A stretch of DNA of 64,000 bases, taken from NCBI GenBank assembly GCA_938091335.1, contig CALLJG010000006.1, positions 1 through 64,000 on the forward strand. Direction: 5' to 3'. The translations under genes and the position numbers were made by a program. The notes beneath the pieces are model-generated. The model ran no database searches. It had not been told where the DNA came from and worked only from the letters and a program-made list of their open reading frames with translations. Each line of letters begins with the position of its first letter. The stretch's first letter is position 1. Source of the DNA: an uncultured Thermodesulfobacterium sp. Lineage in GTDB: Bacteria; Desulfobacterota; Thermodesulfobacteria; Thermodesulfobacteriales; Thermodesulfobacteriaceae. Positions 19,330 through 28,049 of this stretch are shown in pieces.

Positions 19330-20628
19330 ATGAGTGAGATTAAAAAACATGATACGCCAATGGTTGATGAATTAAAAAAGGGTCCCTGGCCAAGTTTTGT
19401 AGATGATATTTATACTTATGCTGAGAAACATAAAAAACAAGCTTGTTTTGATATTATGGGGCTACTTGAATTGTCTTATATTCATAAAGAGACTCACTGG
19501 AAACACGGAGGAATTGTTGGAGTTTTTGGATACGGAGGTGGGGTAATTGGACGTTATTGTGATCAACAGGAAAAATTTCCGGCAATTTGGGCTTTTCATA
19601 CTCTTCGTGTTCATCAAACAGGTGCAAAATGGTATCATACTTCTGCTTTAAGAAAACTATGTGATATGTGGGATCATCGGGGAAGTGGAATTGTTAATTT
19701 TCATGGTTCTACAGGGGATATAATTCTTTTAGGGACAGTTACTGAACAACTTGAACCTATTTTCTTTGATTTAACTCATCAATTAAATTGGGATCTTGGT
19801 GGTTCTGGTTCTAATATGAGAACTCCTGCATGTTGTATGGGATATTCTCTTTGTGAATGGTGTTTATATGATGTTCAAGAAATGGATTATGAATTGAGTA
19901 TGGCTTTTCAGGATGAACTTCATCGTCCAGCTTTTCCATATAAATTTAAGCTTAAATTTTCAGGATGTCCTCTTGATTGTGTAGCTGCGGTTGCAAGAGC
20001 AGATCTTTCATTTATTGGAATTTGGAGAGACAATATTAGAATAGATCAAGAAGCTGTAAGAGCTTATGTGAATGGAGAACTTCCACCTAATTCTGGTGCC
20101 TTTTCTGATAGAGATTGGGGTCCTTTTGATATAAAAAAAGAGGTAATTGATTTTTGTCCAACTCAGTGTATGTATTGGGATGAAAAAGAACAAAAGCTTT
20201 ATATTAATGATCAAGAATGTAATAAGTGTATGCATTGTATAGCTGTAATGCCTGAAGCTTTAAAACCTGGTACAGATACTGGAGTATGTATATTAATAGG
20301 ATCTAAATCTGTTATCTTAGAAGGTGCTCAACTTTCAACCGTTCTTGTACCATTTATAAAAACAGAGCCTCCTTATGATGAAATAAAGGAATTAGTATAT
20401 AAGATATGGGATCACTGGATGGAAGTTGGGAAAATGCGTGAAAGAGTAGGTGAATTGATTCAAAGAATTGGATTAAATAGATATTTAATAGATGTTCTGG
20501 GTATTGAACCTATACCTCAACATATATTAATGCCTCGTGTAGATCCATATATTTTCTGGAGAGAAGAAGAAGTTCCTGGAGGTTGGACAAGAGATATTGT
20601 TGAATTTAGAAAGCGTCACCCAGCTTAA
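19330..20628 (+). CDS. dsrA: Dissimilatory sulfite reductase alpha subunit
   Basis: 432 residues, full length. DsrA with DsrB reduces sulfite in the cytoplasm, the last step of sulfate respiration. Siroheme/4Fe-4S ligands fit Cys169-X5-Cys175 and Cys213-X3-Cys217 (SGCPLDC). An inserted ferredoxin domain carries CPTQC and CNKCMHC. The start is fixed by AGGAGGAGG shortly upstream. Codon use and composition match the neighbours, so no sign of recent transfer. dsrB and dsrD follow. Confidence 0.98.
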   Translation: MSEIKKHDTPMVDELKKGPWPSFVDDIYTYAEKHKKQACFDIMGLLELSYIHKETHWKHGGIVGVFGYGGGVIGRYCDQQEKFPAIWAFHTLRVHQTGAKWYHTSALRKLCDMWDHRGSGIVNFHGSTGDIILLGTVTEQLEPIFFDLTHQLNWDLGGSGSNMRTPACCMGYSLCEWCLYDVQEMDYELSMAFQDELHRPAFPYKFKLKFSGCPLDCVAAVARADLSFIGIWRDNIRIDQEAVRAYVNGELPPNSGAFSDRDWGPFDIKKEVIDFCPTQCMYWDEKEQKLYINDQECNKCMHCIAVMPEALKPGTDTGVCILIGSKSVILEGAQLSTVLVPFIKTEPPYDEIKELVYKIWDHWMEVGKMRERVGELIQRIGLNRYLIDVLGIEPIPQHILMPRVDPYIFWREEEVPGGWTRDIVEFRKRHPA

Positions 20629-20667
20629 AAATTAGAAATCCAAATACTAAATAAAAGGAGGGGAAAC

Positions 20668-21909
20668 ATGGGTTTAGAAAAATTAAAGGAGCTTGATCCA
20701 ATATATCAAAAACCTTATGATCCCACATTAGCAGAAAAGTTGTATAATCCTGAAAGACCAATGGAAAATAGAATTACAGATATTGGACCACCATATTTTT
20801 GGCAATTTATGCCACCTATTGTTCAAAAAAACTTTGGTAAATGGAAATCCCATGTGATTATTCAACCAGGTGTTATTAAAAGAGTTTCTGAAACAGGTGA
20901 TACTATTTATGTAGTAAGATGTGGAACCCCACGTTTGGAAACTACTGATTATATAAGGGAAATATGTGAGATAGCAGATAAATATTGTGATGGATATGTA
21001 CGCTGGACTACAAGAAATAATGTGGAATTTGTAGTAGATTCTGAAGAAAAATTAAGAGGCCTTCTTGAAGATCTCAAAAATAGGAAACATCCTAATGGTT
21101 CTTATAAATTTCCCATAGGAGGAACTGGAGCTGGAGTAAGTAATATTGTTCATACTCAGGGATGGATTCATTGTCATACTCCTGCTATTGATGCTTCTGG
21201 TATAGTAAAGGCACTTATGGATGAACTTTTTGAATATTTTGGCTCTCATAAACTTCCTGCTAAAACAAAACTTGCTCTTGCATGTTGTTTAAATATGTGT
21301 GGGGCTGTTCATTGTTCTGATATTGCTATTGTTGGTATTCATAGAAAACCACCATTTGTTGAAGATGAGAGGTTAGAACATGTATGTGAAATACCTTTAG
21401 CTATTGCTTCTTGTCCTTTAGGTGCTATAAGGCCTGCCACGGTAGAAATTGATGGCAAGAAAAAGAAAACTGTTAGAGTAAATGTAGAACGTTGTATGTT
21501 CTGTGGTAATTGTTATACGATGTGCCCTGCCATGCCTCTTGCTGATGGTGAAGGAGACTGTATTACTATTGTGGTAGGAGGTAAAGTTTCTAATAGAATT
21601 ACGCCTCCTGCATTTTCAAGAGTAGTTCTCAGTGGAATTCCTAATGAACCTCCGCGTTGGCCTACTACTGTTAAATGGGTAAAACATATTTTAGAAGTTT
21701 ATTCTAAATATGCTAAAAAATATGAAAGAATAGGTACTTGGATTAAAAGAATTGGATGGGAAAGATTTTTTGAATTGGCAGATATTCCTTTTACTGAAAA
21801 AACTATTGATGATTATAGATTGGCTTATGTAAGTTATAGAACCACTACTCAGTTTAAATTTACTAAACATGTAAAAACTAAATTAGAAGAATATTATATT
21901 AAAAAATAA
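20668..21909 (+). CDS. dsrB: Dissimilatory sulfite reductase beta subunit
   Basis: 413 residues. Homologous to DsrA; binds the catalytically active siroheme in the DsrA2B2 complex. The cluster region reads [12 protein letters not shown] (about residues 207-218). A ferredoxin domain with [12 protein letters not shown] lies near 275-286, and SCPLGAIRP precedes it. The ATG follows AAAAGGAGGGGAAAC. It is 39 bases after dsrA in the standard order. Confidence 0.98.
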   Translation: MGLEKLKELDPIYQKPYDPTLAEKLYNPERPMENRITDIGPPYFWQFMPPIVQKNFGKWKSHVIIQPGVIKRVSETGDTIYVVRCGTPRLETTDYIREICEIADKYCDGYVRWTTRNNVEFVVDSEEKLRGLLEDLKNRKHPNGSYKFPIGGTGAGVSNIVHTQGWIHCHTPAIDASGIVKALMDELFEYFGSHKLPAKTKLALACCLNMCGAVHCSDIAIVGIHRKPPFVEDERLEHVCEIPLAIASCPLGAIRPATVEIDGKKKKTVRVNVERCMFCGNCYTMCPAMPLADGEGDCITIVVGGKVSNRITPPAFSRVVLSGIPNEPPRWPTTVKWVKHILEVYSKYAKKYERIGTWIKRIGWERFFELADIPFTEKTIDDYRLAYVSYRTTTQFKFTKHVKTKLEEYYIKK

Positions 21910-21917
21910 AAAAGAAC

Positions 21918-21944
21918 TTGACATTTTTTGGAACAGTGTTTAAT
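21918..21944 (+). promoter_or_regulatory. Possible internal promoter between dsrB and dsrD
   Basis: A perfect TTGACA (21918-21923) is followed after 15 bases by TTTAAT (21939-21944, 5 of 6). The spacing is shorter than the 16-17 seen at other promoters here, so strength is uncertain. It could give dsrD extra transcription. Confidence 0.4.
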
Positions 21945-21980
21945 TGAAGTTTAAAAATAATGAAAAGAGGTGAATAGAGG

Positions 21981-22241
21981 ATGACAAAAGAGGAGTTAAA
22001 AGATAAGGTTTATAAAGCAATTGAAGAAAAAATAAAGAAAGGTGGAAAAAGTAAATTAAATATAAAGGATATTCAAAGGGAGCTACCGGATATTAATCCT
22101 CGTGAGTTAAAAAATCTTTGTAATGAATTAGTAAGAGAAGGTAGGCTTGAATATTTTTCTTCTGGAAGTACAGTGATGTATGGAATACCTGGTATGGGGA
22201 TTGGAGTAGAAACAGCTTTTAAAAGAGAAGAAGAAGAATAA
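21981..22241 (+). CDS. dsrD: DsrD, activator of dissimilatory sulfite reductase
   Basis: 86 residues, close to the usual 75-90. It folds as a small winged helix (NIKDIQRELPDINPRELKNLCNELVREGRLEYFSSGSTVMYGIPG). DsrD is reported to be an allosteric activator of DsrAB rather than a DNA-binding protein, and it is a marker of the reductive pathway. It begins after GAGGTGAATAGAGG, 71 bases from dsrB. It ends the operon; dsrC and dsrN are not nearby. The C-terminus is unusually Glu-rich (KREEEE). Confidence 0.93.
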   Translation: MTKEELKDKVYKAIEEKIKKGGKSKLNIKDIQRELPDINPRELKNLCNELVREGRLEYFSSGSTVMYGIPGMGIGVETAFKREEEE

Positions 22242-22485
22242 AAATTTTTTTAAAAAATATTTTAAAAATAAAAAAGGAGTTAAACCGGGAATTGGTTTAT
22301 TTGATCTATTAATGTGAAAGAGTAGAATATTATATTGAGAATTTCATTTTACAATTTTATAGAGTTAAATTCTTGTAACTGGAGCGATAGAAAACGAGAG
22401 GGAAGAGAAAAAATCTTTTTATTTTCTCTTTCACTTTGAAATGTTTCAAATCTTCCTTTACAGACTCATCATCAATTTTATTTGC
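22242..22485. other. Intergenic region after dsrD, no gene seen
   Basis: No convincing reading frame lies here. It holds a 6-base hairpin (TAAACC at 22281-22286 with GGTTTA at 22294-22299) soon after dsrD, not followed by a T run, and a longer hairpin at 22401-22432. The stretch around 22380-22400 is more purine- and G-rich than its surroundings. An unknown small RNA cannot be excluded. Confidence 0.4.
22401..22432. terminator. Possible terminator between converging dsr and minus-strand genes
   Basis: An 11-base stem (22401-22411 with 22422-22432, one G-T pair) encloses a T-rich 10-base loop. The core AAGAGAAAA pairs with TTTTCTCTT. There is no clean T run after it on either strand, so confidence is low. 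Its position after dsrD fits a terminator. Confidence 0.3.
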
Positions 22486-22662
22486 TTACCTTTCTACAAT
22501 TTTTAATGTTTCTGCAGGCACTCCTCCAATAATAGCTATAGTACCTTTTTGGCAGGCAAGCACACGTTTTTCACATCCATGACAAAGTTCTTTATAAATT
22601 TCTATAATCTTTTTTAGAATTTTGGTTAATTTTTTATTTTTACTTTTAATAAAGTTTTTTAC
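22486..22662 (-). pseudogene. Start-less frame, probable frameshifted tail of the zinc-ribbon gene
   Basis: A 58-codon open frame on the minus strand has no usable start codon before its conserved-looking part. It reads IIEIYKELCHGCEKRVLACQ, then KGTIAIIGGVPAETLKIVER and a stop. It has three cysteines and a glycine turn, like a real domain. It overlaps the end of the upstream zinc-ribbon gene in the +1 frame. Removing one A from the run of six (22655-22660) would join the two into a protein of about 235 residues. This may be a true mutation, a programmed shift or a sequencing error. Confidence 0.5.
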
Positions 22663-23185
22663 CTAATAATTTATTTTTTAAGTCCTCTATAGTAAGACCT
22701 GAAGGTAACTCTCGTAGGACGATTTTAATATTCTCCCACAAGTTCTCAGGAAGATTCATCTTTTTTTGAACTTCTTCCCTTTGTTCAGGAGTGAGAAAAT
22801 AAAAGTAAAAGGTTAATATCAAAAGACCGGGAGATTTTTCTTTCTCCTTTAGTTTTTCTTCTAAAATAGTTGCTTTTCTCTCCAGTTCCTGATAAGTATT
22901 TGGAGCTAAAATTTTTTCAATTATAGTAAGTAATTGAGTTTTAAGTAAATTTGCCTTTTCTCTAATAAATTCAGATGGTAATTCTACCAAGCAAAGTTCA
23001 GCGTATTTACAATACGCAGCACACCCAAAATCCATTTTTGGATTAGGAATAGTTTTTTTACATTGAGGACATTTGCGAACTGTATCATCTTTAAAAAATT
23101 CTATTTTCTCTCCACAAAAAGGACAACTGATCTCAAATATGTCATCTTTTTTCCAATATCTCCAATCTTGTCCAGGACACTTCAT
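22646..23185 (-). CDS. Zinc-ribbon protein of unknown function (possibly truncated by frameshift)
   Basis: 179 residues as read. The N-terminus MKCPGQDWRYW is followed by two CxxC pairs (CPFC, CPQC) forming a zinc ribbon, then DFGCAAYCKYAELC, which adds three cysteines. I recall this N-terminal pattern in proteins from sulfate and metal reducers, some with an HD domain, but no HD domain is seen here. The rest is helical and Lys/Glu-rich. The start is supported by AAGAAGGTTAAGAA. The reading frame ends just after an A6 run, and a plausible C-terminal domain continues in another frame. Confidence 0.6.
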   Translation of the reverse strand: MKCPGQDWRYWKKDDIFEISCPFCGEKIEFFKDDTVRKCPQCKKTIPNPKMDFGCAAYCKYAELCLVELPSEFIREKANLLKTQLLTIIEKILAPNTYQELERKATILEEKLKEKEKSPGLLILTFYFYFLTPEQREEVQKKMNLPENLWENIKIVLRELPSGLTIEDLKNKLLGKKLY

Positions 23186-23219
23186 TTCTTAACCTTCTTA
23201 TTAAAATTGTAAACATTTT

Positions 23220-24161
23220 CTATTTAAAATTAAATATCATTTTATAAATTTCTGGGAAAAATATTTTTGTTAATTTAAAAAGTTTTTTTTCTGCAATAGG
23301 TATATATTTTTTAAACCAATATTTTCCTGTATTAAAAAGTTTACAATAAGCAGCTAAAGCCTGCATTAACCGAATGATACTTAAAAATTGGAATTCTTTA
23401 TAAAATTTTTCAGGAGGATATTTAGTAAGTGTCAAATAATAGTTTATTAATTTAAAGATTTCTTTAAAATTTTTAAAATGATTTATATAAGGATCATGTA
23501 AAAGAGAAGCTAAATCATAAGATGGAGGACCAAGTCTTGCTCCTTGAAAATCTATTATAAAAATTTTATTATTTTTTATCATCAAATTTTTACTTTGAAA
23601 ATCTCTATGCATTACTACTAAATCCAAAAAATTAGTTTTTTCTTTTGCCCATAAAAAAATTTCATGTATTAAATTAGTATGTAATTTTATATTTTTATAT
23701 TTTTTTAGATACCAATCCAAAAAATAGTTTATTTCCTTTTCCCAAAGAAACTCAAAATTATAAATTGGGGTTTCTAAGGTTTTATCTATAGGGAAACCTG
23801 GAACTAATCTTTGAAGGTTACTTAAAATTTCTAAAATTTTATAGTAAAAAGATAAAAAATTTTTAACCATGCATAATTTTTTGTTTCCAAGATCTTCTAC
23901 TATTAAAATTCCCTTTTCTGAATCCCAAAACTTAATTTTAGGTACAGGTATATTGTGAAAATAAAAAAAATTTCCCAATTCATAATAAGCTTTTGCTTCG
24001 TTTAATCCATATTCTCCTTGTTGAGGAAGTATAAGAATTAAAGTATAATTTTTAAAATAAAGTCTATAAAATGAACGATTTGAACCATCTCCTCTCAAAG
24101 CCTTTATTTTATAAGGGCTAATTTTGAAAGAAGATTTTAAAAGCTCAAATATTTTTTTCAT
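23220..24161 (-). CDS. amgK: Sugar kinase of the aminoglycoside phosphotransferase fold (AmgK-like)
   Basis: About 313 residues from the ATG at 24161, which overlaps the stop of the upstream nucleotidyltransferase gene (ATGA). The kinase motifs are HRDFQSKNLM (catalytic loop), IIDFQGARLGPPSYDLASLL (metal site and following helix) and an N-terminal ALRGDGSNRSFYRL. This pattern matches AmgK, which phosphorylates the anomeric carbon of MurNAc or GlcNAc. The next-door MurU-like gene supports this. The pathway would return cell-wall sugars to UDP-MurNAc without full breakdown. The substrate is inferred, not shown. Confidence 0.7.
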   Translation of the reverse strand: MKKIFELLKSSFKISPYKIKALRGDGSNRSFYRLYFKNYTLILILPQQGEYGLNEAKAYYELGNFFYFHNIPVPKIKFWDSEKGILIVEDLGNKKLCMVKNFLSFYYKILEILSNLQRLVPGFPIDKTLETPIYNFEFLWEKEINYFLDWYLKKYKNIKLHTNLIHEIFLWAKEKTNFLDLVVMHRDFQSKNLMIKNNKIFIIDFQGARLGPPSYDLASLLHDPYINHFKNFKEIFKLINYYLTLTKYPPEKFYKEFQFLSIIRLMQALAAYCKLFNTGKYWFKKYIPIAEKKLFKLTKIFFPEIYKMIFNFK

Positions 24162-25039
24162 ATTAGAAGACAATTTTCATAGTTTCCTGATTTGATATAG
24201 GCTCCCTTCCAAGTAATTACCTTTGATAGTTGAGTATCTTTTTCTATTACTGTATCTTCTTCAATATATACCCAGTTCTTAAATACTACATTATTCCCTA
24301 TCTTTTTAGATTTAATTATAAATGGTTTTTCAAAAAAGGGAATTTCCTTAATTTGAATTTTCTTTAAAAGGATATTTTCATGAGCTTTTAAGTAATTTTC
24401 GATCGTTCCAATATCTTTAAAATAAGAATTCTTCTCTATATAAGCTGTTATTTTAATACCTTTATTTATTAGCTCTTCATATATTTCTATAAGGTCCTTT
24501 TTATAAGGAAAGCTTTTAATAATCTCGGGCTTAATTATTTGAATACCTGCAAAAGTTAAAGAATTTTTATCTTTTTTTCTAAAAGATATTACGAGATTTG
24601 ACCCAGGATTGATTATTACATTATTATTACTTCCTCTATATAATACTATATTTATAGGATCTGAGGTTTTAGAACAAAGATAAAAAAAGTTTTTAAAATT
24701 GAAATTAGTAAGGATATCTGCATTAATTATTAATGTTGAAGTTTTAAAAAATTCCTTTGCATTTATAATACCTCCACCAGTTCCTAAAAGTTCTTTTTCC
24801 TCAAAAATTTTAAGTTCTATTTGTGGGTTATTTTGTTGATATTTTTTTAGAAACTCTAATAGTTTATTTTTAAGATGAAATACATTAATCCCAATGAGTT
24901 TAAATCCTGCGTTTTTTAATTGATCTAAAATAATTTGGATAATTGGTTTTCCAAGGATAGGAAAAAGAGGTTTTGGAAGAACTTTAGTATAAGGATAAAG
25001 GCGTGTTCCTTTACCTGCTGAAAGAATAAAAGCTTGCAC
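24158..25039 (-). CDS. murU: Sugar-1-phosphate nucleotidyltransferase (MurU-like) with C-terminal extension
   Basis: 293 residues starting with GTG at 25039. The signature QAFILSAGKGTRLYPYTKVLPKPL is split here as QAFILSAGKGTRLYP and TKVLPKPLFPILGKP: nucleotide-binding loop and Lys of the family. LGTGGGIINA and NADILTNF are also typical. Paired with an AmgK-like kinase, it probably makes UDP-MurNAc from MurNAc-1-phosphate. Pseudomonas MurU has about 223 residues. The extra 70 residues here look like a short left-handed beta-helix (VVFKNWVYIEEDTVIEKDT). A general glucose- or mannose-1-phosphate enzyme is the alternative. Confidence 0.7.
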   Translation of the reverse strand: MQAFILSAGKGTRLYPYTKVLPKPLFPILGKPIIQIILDQLKNAGFKLIGINVFHLKNKLLEFLKKYQQNNPQIELKIFEEKELLGTGGGIINAKEFFKTSTLIINADILTNFNFKNFFYLCSKTSDPINIVLYRGSNNNVIINPGSNLVISFRKKDKNSLTFAGIQIIKPEIIKSFPYKKDLIEIYEELINKGIKITAYIEKNSYFKDIGTIENYLKAHENILLKKIQIKEIPFFEKPFIIKSKKIGNNVVFKNWVYIEEDTVIEKDTQLSKVITWKGAYIKSGNYENCLLI

Positions 25040-25047
25040 TTAAATTT

Positions 25048-25275
25048 TTATGTTTTTTTAGAGGAAACTTTTTCTTCTGAGGAAGATGATTCTGTTTTTT
25101 TGTTTTCTAATTTTTCCAGATCTTCCTTTATTTCAGCTCCTTTTAAAGCTTCTTTAAAAGACCGAATTCCTTTGCCAAGGCCAGCTCCCACTTCAGGTAA
25201 TCTCTTAGCTCCAAATAAGAGCAAAGCTAAAAAAAGAATAATGAATAATTCCTGTCCACCTAAATTAGGAAACAT
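25048..25275 (-). CDS. tatA: Twin-arginine translocase subunit TatA
   Basis: About 75 residues. One transmembrane helix (ELFIILFLALLLFGA) is followed by the amphipathic helix RLPEVGAGLGKGIRSFKEAL and a charged, Ser/Glu-rich tail. It forms the translocation pore for folded proteins. Two ATGs are possible. The AGGAGG is only 2 bases from the first (25281) but 8 bases from the second (25275), so I choose the second. It follows tatC by a few bases. Confidence 0.93.
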   Translation of the reverse strand: MFPNLGGQELFIILFLALLLFGAKRLPEVGAGLGKGIRSFKEALKGAEIKEDLEKLENKKTESSSSEEKVSSKKT

Positions 25276-25287
25276 TGTCATAACCTC

Positions 25288-26022
25288 CTATTTTTTGATC
25301 TCTCCAAATCTTACCAAAATTATACCTACTTCATATAAAAGTGTCAAGGGTAAAGCTAAAATAATTTGATTTAGTGGATCACTTCCAGAAGTTACTATAG
25401 CGGCTATAAAAAAGAAAAAAATAATAGCATAAGGTCTGAAATTTTTTAATTGAGCTGAATTTACCAAATCTAATTTGGAAAGTAAAAATAAAAAAGCTGG
25501 TAATTGAAAAAAAATTCCAAAAAGAATAAAAATTTTTAAAACAAAAGAAATATATTCTTTTAAAAAAGGTTTAAAAATTAAAAATTTTTCTCCAAAAGAA
25601 TAAAAAAATTTTAAAATATAAGGAAGGAAAAGAAAATAGGCTATTAAATCCCCGATTAAAAAAGAAAAACAGGTTAAAAAAATAGCACTTTTAACCCATT
25701 TTTTCTCATGTTGATAAAGTCCAGGGGAAATAAAACTCCATATTTGATAAAAAATATAAGGACTTGAAATTATAAATCCCATAATAATAGAAAGTTTTAT
25801 ATAAACAGCAAACACTTCTGGAAAGGTTCTAAAAAATACAGTAATTCCTTTTGGGATAATTTTATAAAGAGGGAGTAGCAAAAAATTTATAATATGTTCA
25901 GCAAATATATAAGCTATTATTGCTCCTATTGTCCATCCTATAAAAGATTTAATTAAACAACTTCTTAATTCAATTAAATGTTCTACAAGAGCTTGTTTTT
26001 TTTCTTCATTTGATTTATTCAT
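25288..26022 (-). CDS. tatC: Twin-arginine translocase subunit TatC
   Basis: 244 residues with six hydrophobic segments, the usual size. The N-terminus has the family signature LVEHLIELRSCLIKSF, and FYQIWSFISPGLYQHEKKW lies in the first large loop. TatC recognises twin-arginine signal peptides. In a sulfate reducer, it exports folded redox enzymes such as periplasmic hydrogenases. It overlaps the upstream transketolase by 8 bases and precedes tatA. Confidence 0.94.
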   Translation of the reverse strand: MNKSNEEKKQALVEHLIELRSCLIKSFIGWTIGAIIAYIFAEHIINFLLLPLYKIIPKGITVFFRTFPEVFAVYIKLSIIMGFIISSPYIFYQIWSFISPGLYQHEKKWVKSAIFLTCFSFLIGDLIAYFLFLPYILKFFYSFGEKFLIFKPFLKEYISFVLKIFILFGIFFQLPAFLFLLSKLDLVNSAQLKNFRPYAIIFFFFIAAIVTSGSDPLNQIILALPLTLLYEVGIILVRFGEIKK

Positions 26023-27961
26023 TTATTAATTCTTCCATATTTTTGGCTATACTTTCTGGATCTAAACCTGCTAATTTAAACAATTCTTTAGGATTCCCAG
26101 ATGAAAGGGGCTTTTTTAATCCTAAAAGTTTAATTTTTACATTTTTATTTTTTAAGGCAAAAAAACAAGCTATTTTATTTCCTAATCCAGTTTCTACTAA
26201 ATGATCCTCAACTACTAATATATTTTTTAATTCAGATACTTTTAAAAGATCTTCTTCAGGTAAAGGTTTTATAGAAGCTATATTTAATAAAGTAATATCA
26301 ATTTCTTTAGTTTTTAAAATTTCCCATGCAGAAAGGGCGTATTGGCACATGGTACCATAAGTAATGATAACCCCTTTTGTTCCCTTTCTTATCCAATCAG
26401 CTTTACCAGGAATAAATTGGTAATTTTCATCAAAATAAGGAGTACCATCTTCTTTAGTTATTATTGGAACTTTAGACCTTCCCATACCAACAAAGATATT
26501 TCCCTCTTTTTGAGCAATGTATCTTATTATATGATCTGTTTGGTTAGGATCTGCAGGAATATAGATATTAAAATCATAAAGATTAAATAAAAGTCCAAGA
26601 TATTCAATACAATGATGAGTAGGTCCATCTTCTCCCACATCGGCACCTAAATGTGTAGACACGATTTTAAGTGCAGTTTTATTAAGAGTGTTTATTCTAA
26701 TTTGGTTATACACTTCGTTAATGGCAAAAACTCCAAAAGTTGAAAAAAATACTAAAAATCCCTCTTTTGAAAGAGCACCAGCTACAGAAGCAGTATGATG
26801 TTCTTGAATTCCTGATTCAAAGAAGGCATAAGGAGAATGTTTTTTAAAAGCTCCCATTTTAACAGAACTTTCTAAATCGCAAGTAAGACCCAAAATTTTG
26901 GGAGGTTTACCGGGAAGGTTATTTTTCTCTGCTAATTTTAGCAAACTATTTCCATAGGCGCTTCTACAATCAATTTTAATTTCACTTGGATAAATCGTAG
27001 GTTCTGGAATTTCTATTTCTACAACTAATGGATCATGGGGTTGATGAGGGAAGCATACATTCCAACTTTTTCTTCGTTCTTTTAAAATATCTAATTCTGA
27101 AGGATCAAATCCTAGTTCCTTAAGAGCTTCTTTAGCTAAATTTTCAGGTAAAGCCATTCCATGCCATTTAGGGTCATTTTCCATAAAAGAAATTCCTTTT
27201 CCCATTACAGTATGAGCTAAAATTGCAGTAGGATTGTTTGGATTTTCTACTTTACCCTTTAAAACTCTTTTTAAAGCTTTAAAAATTTCCGAAAAGTTAT
27301 GTCCATCTATTTCTATTAAATTCCAAGAAGTAGCTAAAATTTCTTCTTTAATCCTTTGAGGCATTACTTCAGCGATATTACCTCCGATCTGAAGCTTATT
27401 ATAATCTATTAAAACTATCAAGTTATTCAAGCCAAACTTTACAGCCCAACGTCTTGCCTCTATTACTTGACCTTTTTGTTGTTCTCCATCTCCCATTAAA
27501 CAAAAAACTTTATTTTTAAATCCCTTTAATTTGATAGCCATTGCCATTCCGCAAGCAGCAGAAAGTCCTTGTCCTAAATTTCCTGTATTCCATTCAATAC
27601 CAGGCACTGTTTGTTCTACATGACCTGCAAAAGCTGAATTTGCTCGCCTAAATTCCATTAAAAAAGGTTCTTCTGGAAAAAATCCATATTCACATAGCAC
27701 ACTATAAACACCAGGACTAATATGTCCTTGACTTATCACTACTCTATCCCTATCTTCAGCTCTTGGATTTTTAGGGTCAATCTTGGCAATTCCATAAATT
27801 ATTAAAAGCATACTTAAAGAAGAAAGAGATCCTCCTGGGTGTCCACTGCCTGCTAAAGTAGTAGCTAATATAATTCTTCTTGCACAATTTTTGAAAGCTT
27901 TTTCTAAGTATTCAAGTTCTTTTTCAGAGAGATTCTCTTGCTCAATATCTAATTTAAACAT
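26015..27961 (-). CDS. tkt: Transketolase
   Basis: 648 residues with both halves in one chain. The N-terminal ThDP domain has SGHPGGSLSS and LMGDGEQQKGQ; the pyrimidine-binding domain has GIQEHHTASVAGAL and VGEDGPTHHC; a C-terminal domain follows. It moves two-carbon units in the non-oxidative pentose phosphate pathway. The start is supported by AAGGAGG eight bases before the ATG. Its stop lies inside the tatC start, so it heads a tkt-tatC-tatA-murU-amgK transcript. Confidence 0.93.
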   Translation of the reverse strand: MFKLDIEQENLSEKELEYLEKAFKNCARRIILATTLAGSGHPGGSLSSLSMLLIIYGIAKIDPKNPRAEDRDRVVISQGHISPGVYSVLCEYGFFPEEPFLMEFRRANSAFAGHVEQTVPGIEWNTGNLGQGLSAACGMAMAIKLKGFKNKVFCLMGDGEQQKGQVIEARRWAVKFGLNNLIVLIDYNKLQIGGNIAEVMPQRIKEEILATSWNLIEIDGHNFSEIFKALKRVLKGKVENPNNPTAILAHTVMGKGISFMENDPKWHGMALPENLAKEALKELGFDPSELDILKERRKSWNVCFPHQPHDPLVVEIEIPEPTIYPSEIKIDCRSAYGNSLLKLAEKNNLPGKPPKILGLTCDLESSVKMGAFKKHSPYAFFESGIQEHHTASVAGALSKEGFLVFFSTFGVFAINEVYNQIRINTLNKTALKIVSTHLGADVGEDGPTHHCIEYLGLLFNLYDFNIYIPADPNQTDHIIRYIAQKEGNIFVGMGRSKVPIITKEDGTPYFDENYQFIPGKADWIRKGTKGVIITYGTMCQYALSAWEILKTKEIDITLLNIASIKPLPEEDLLKVSELKNILVVEDHLVETGLGNKIACFFALKNKNVKIKLLGLKKPLSSGNPKELFKLAGLDPESIAKNMEELINE

Positions 27962-28049
27962 AAAATATGCCTCCTTCTTAGTTTTTGGAAAAAATTATAA
28001 AAGACATTTATAACTTAACAAAAGAAAAAAATCAAGAGAAAGAAAACTT

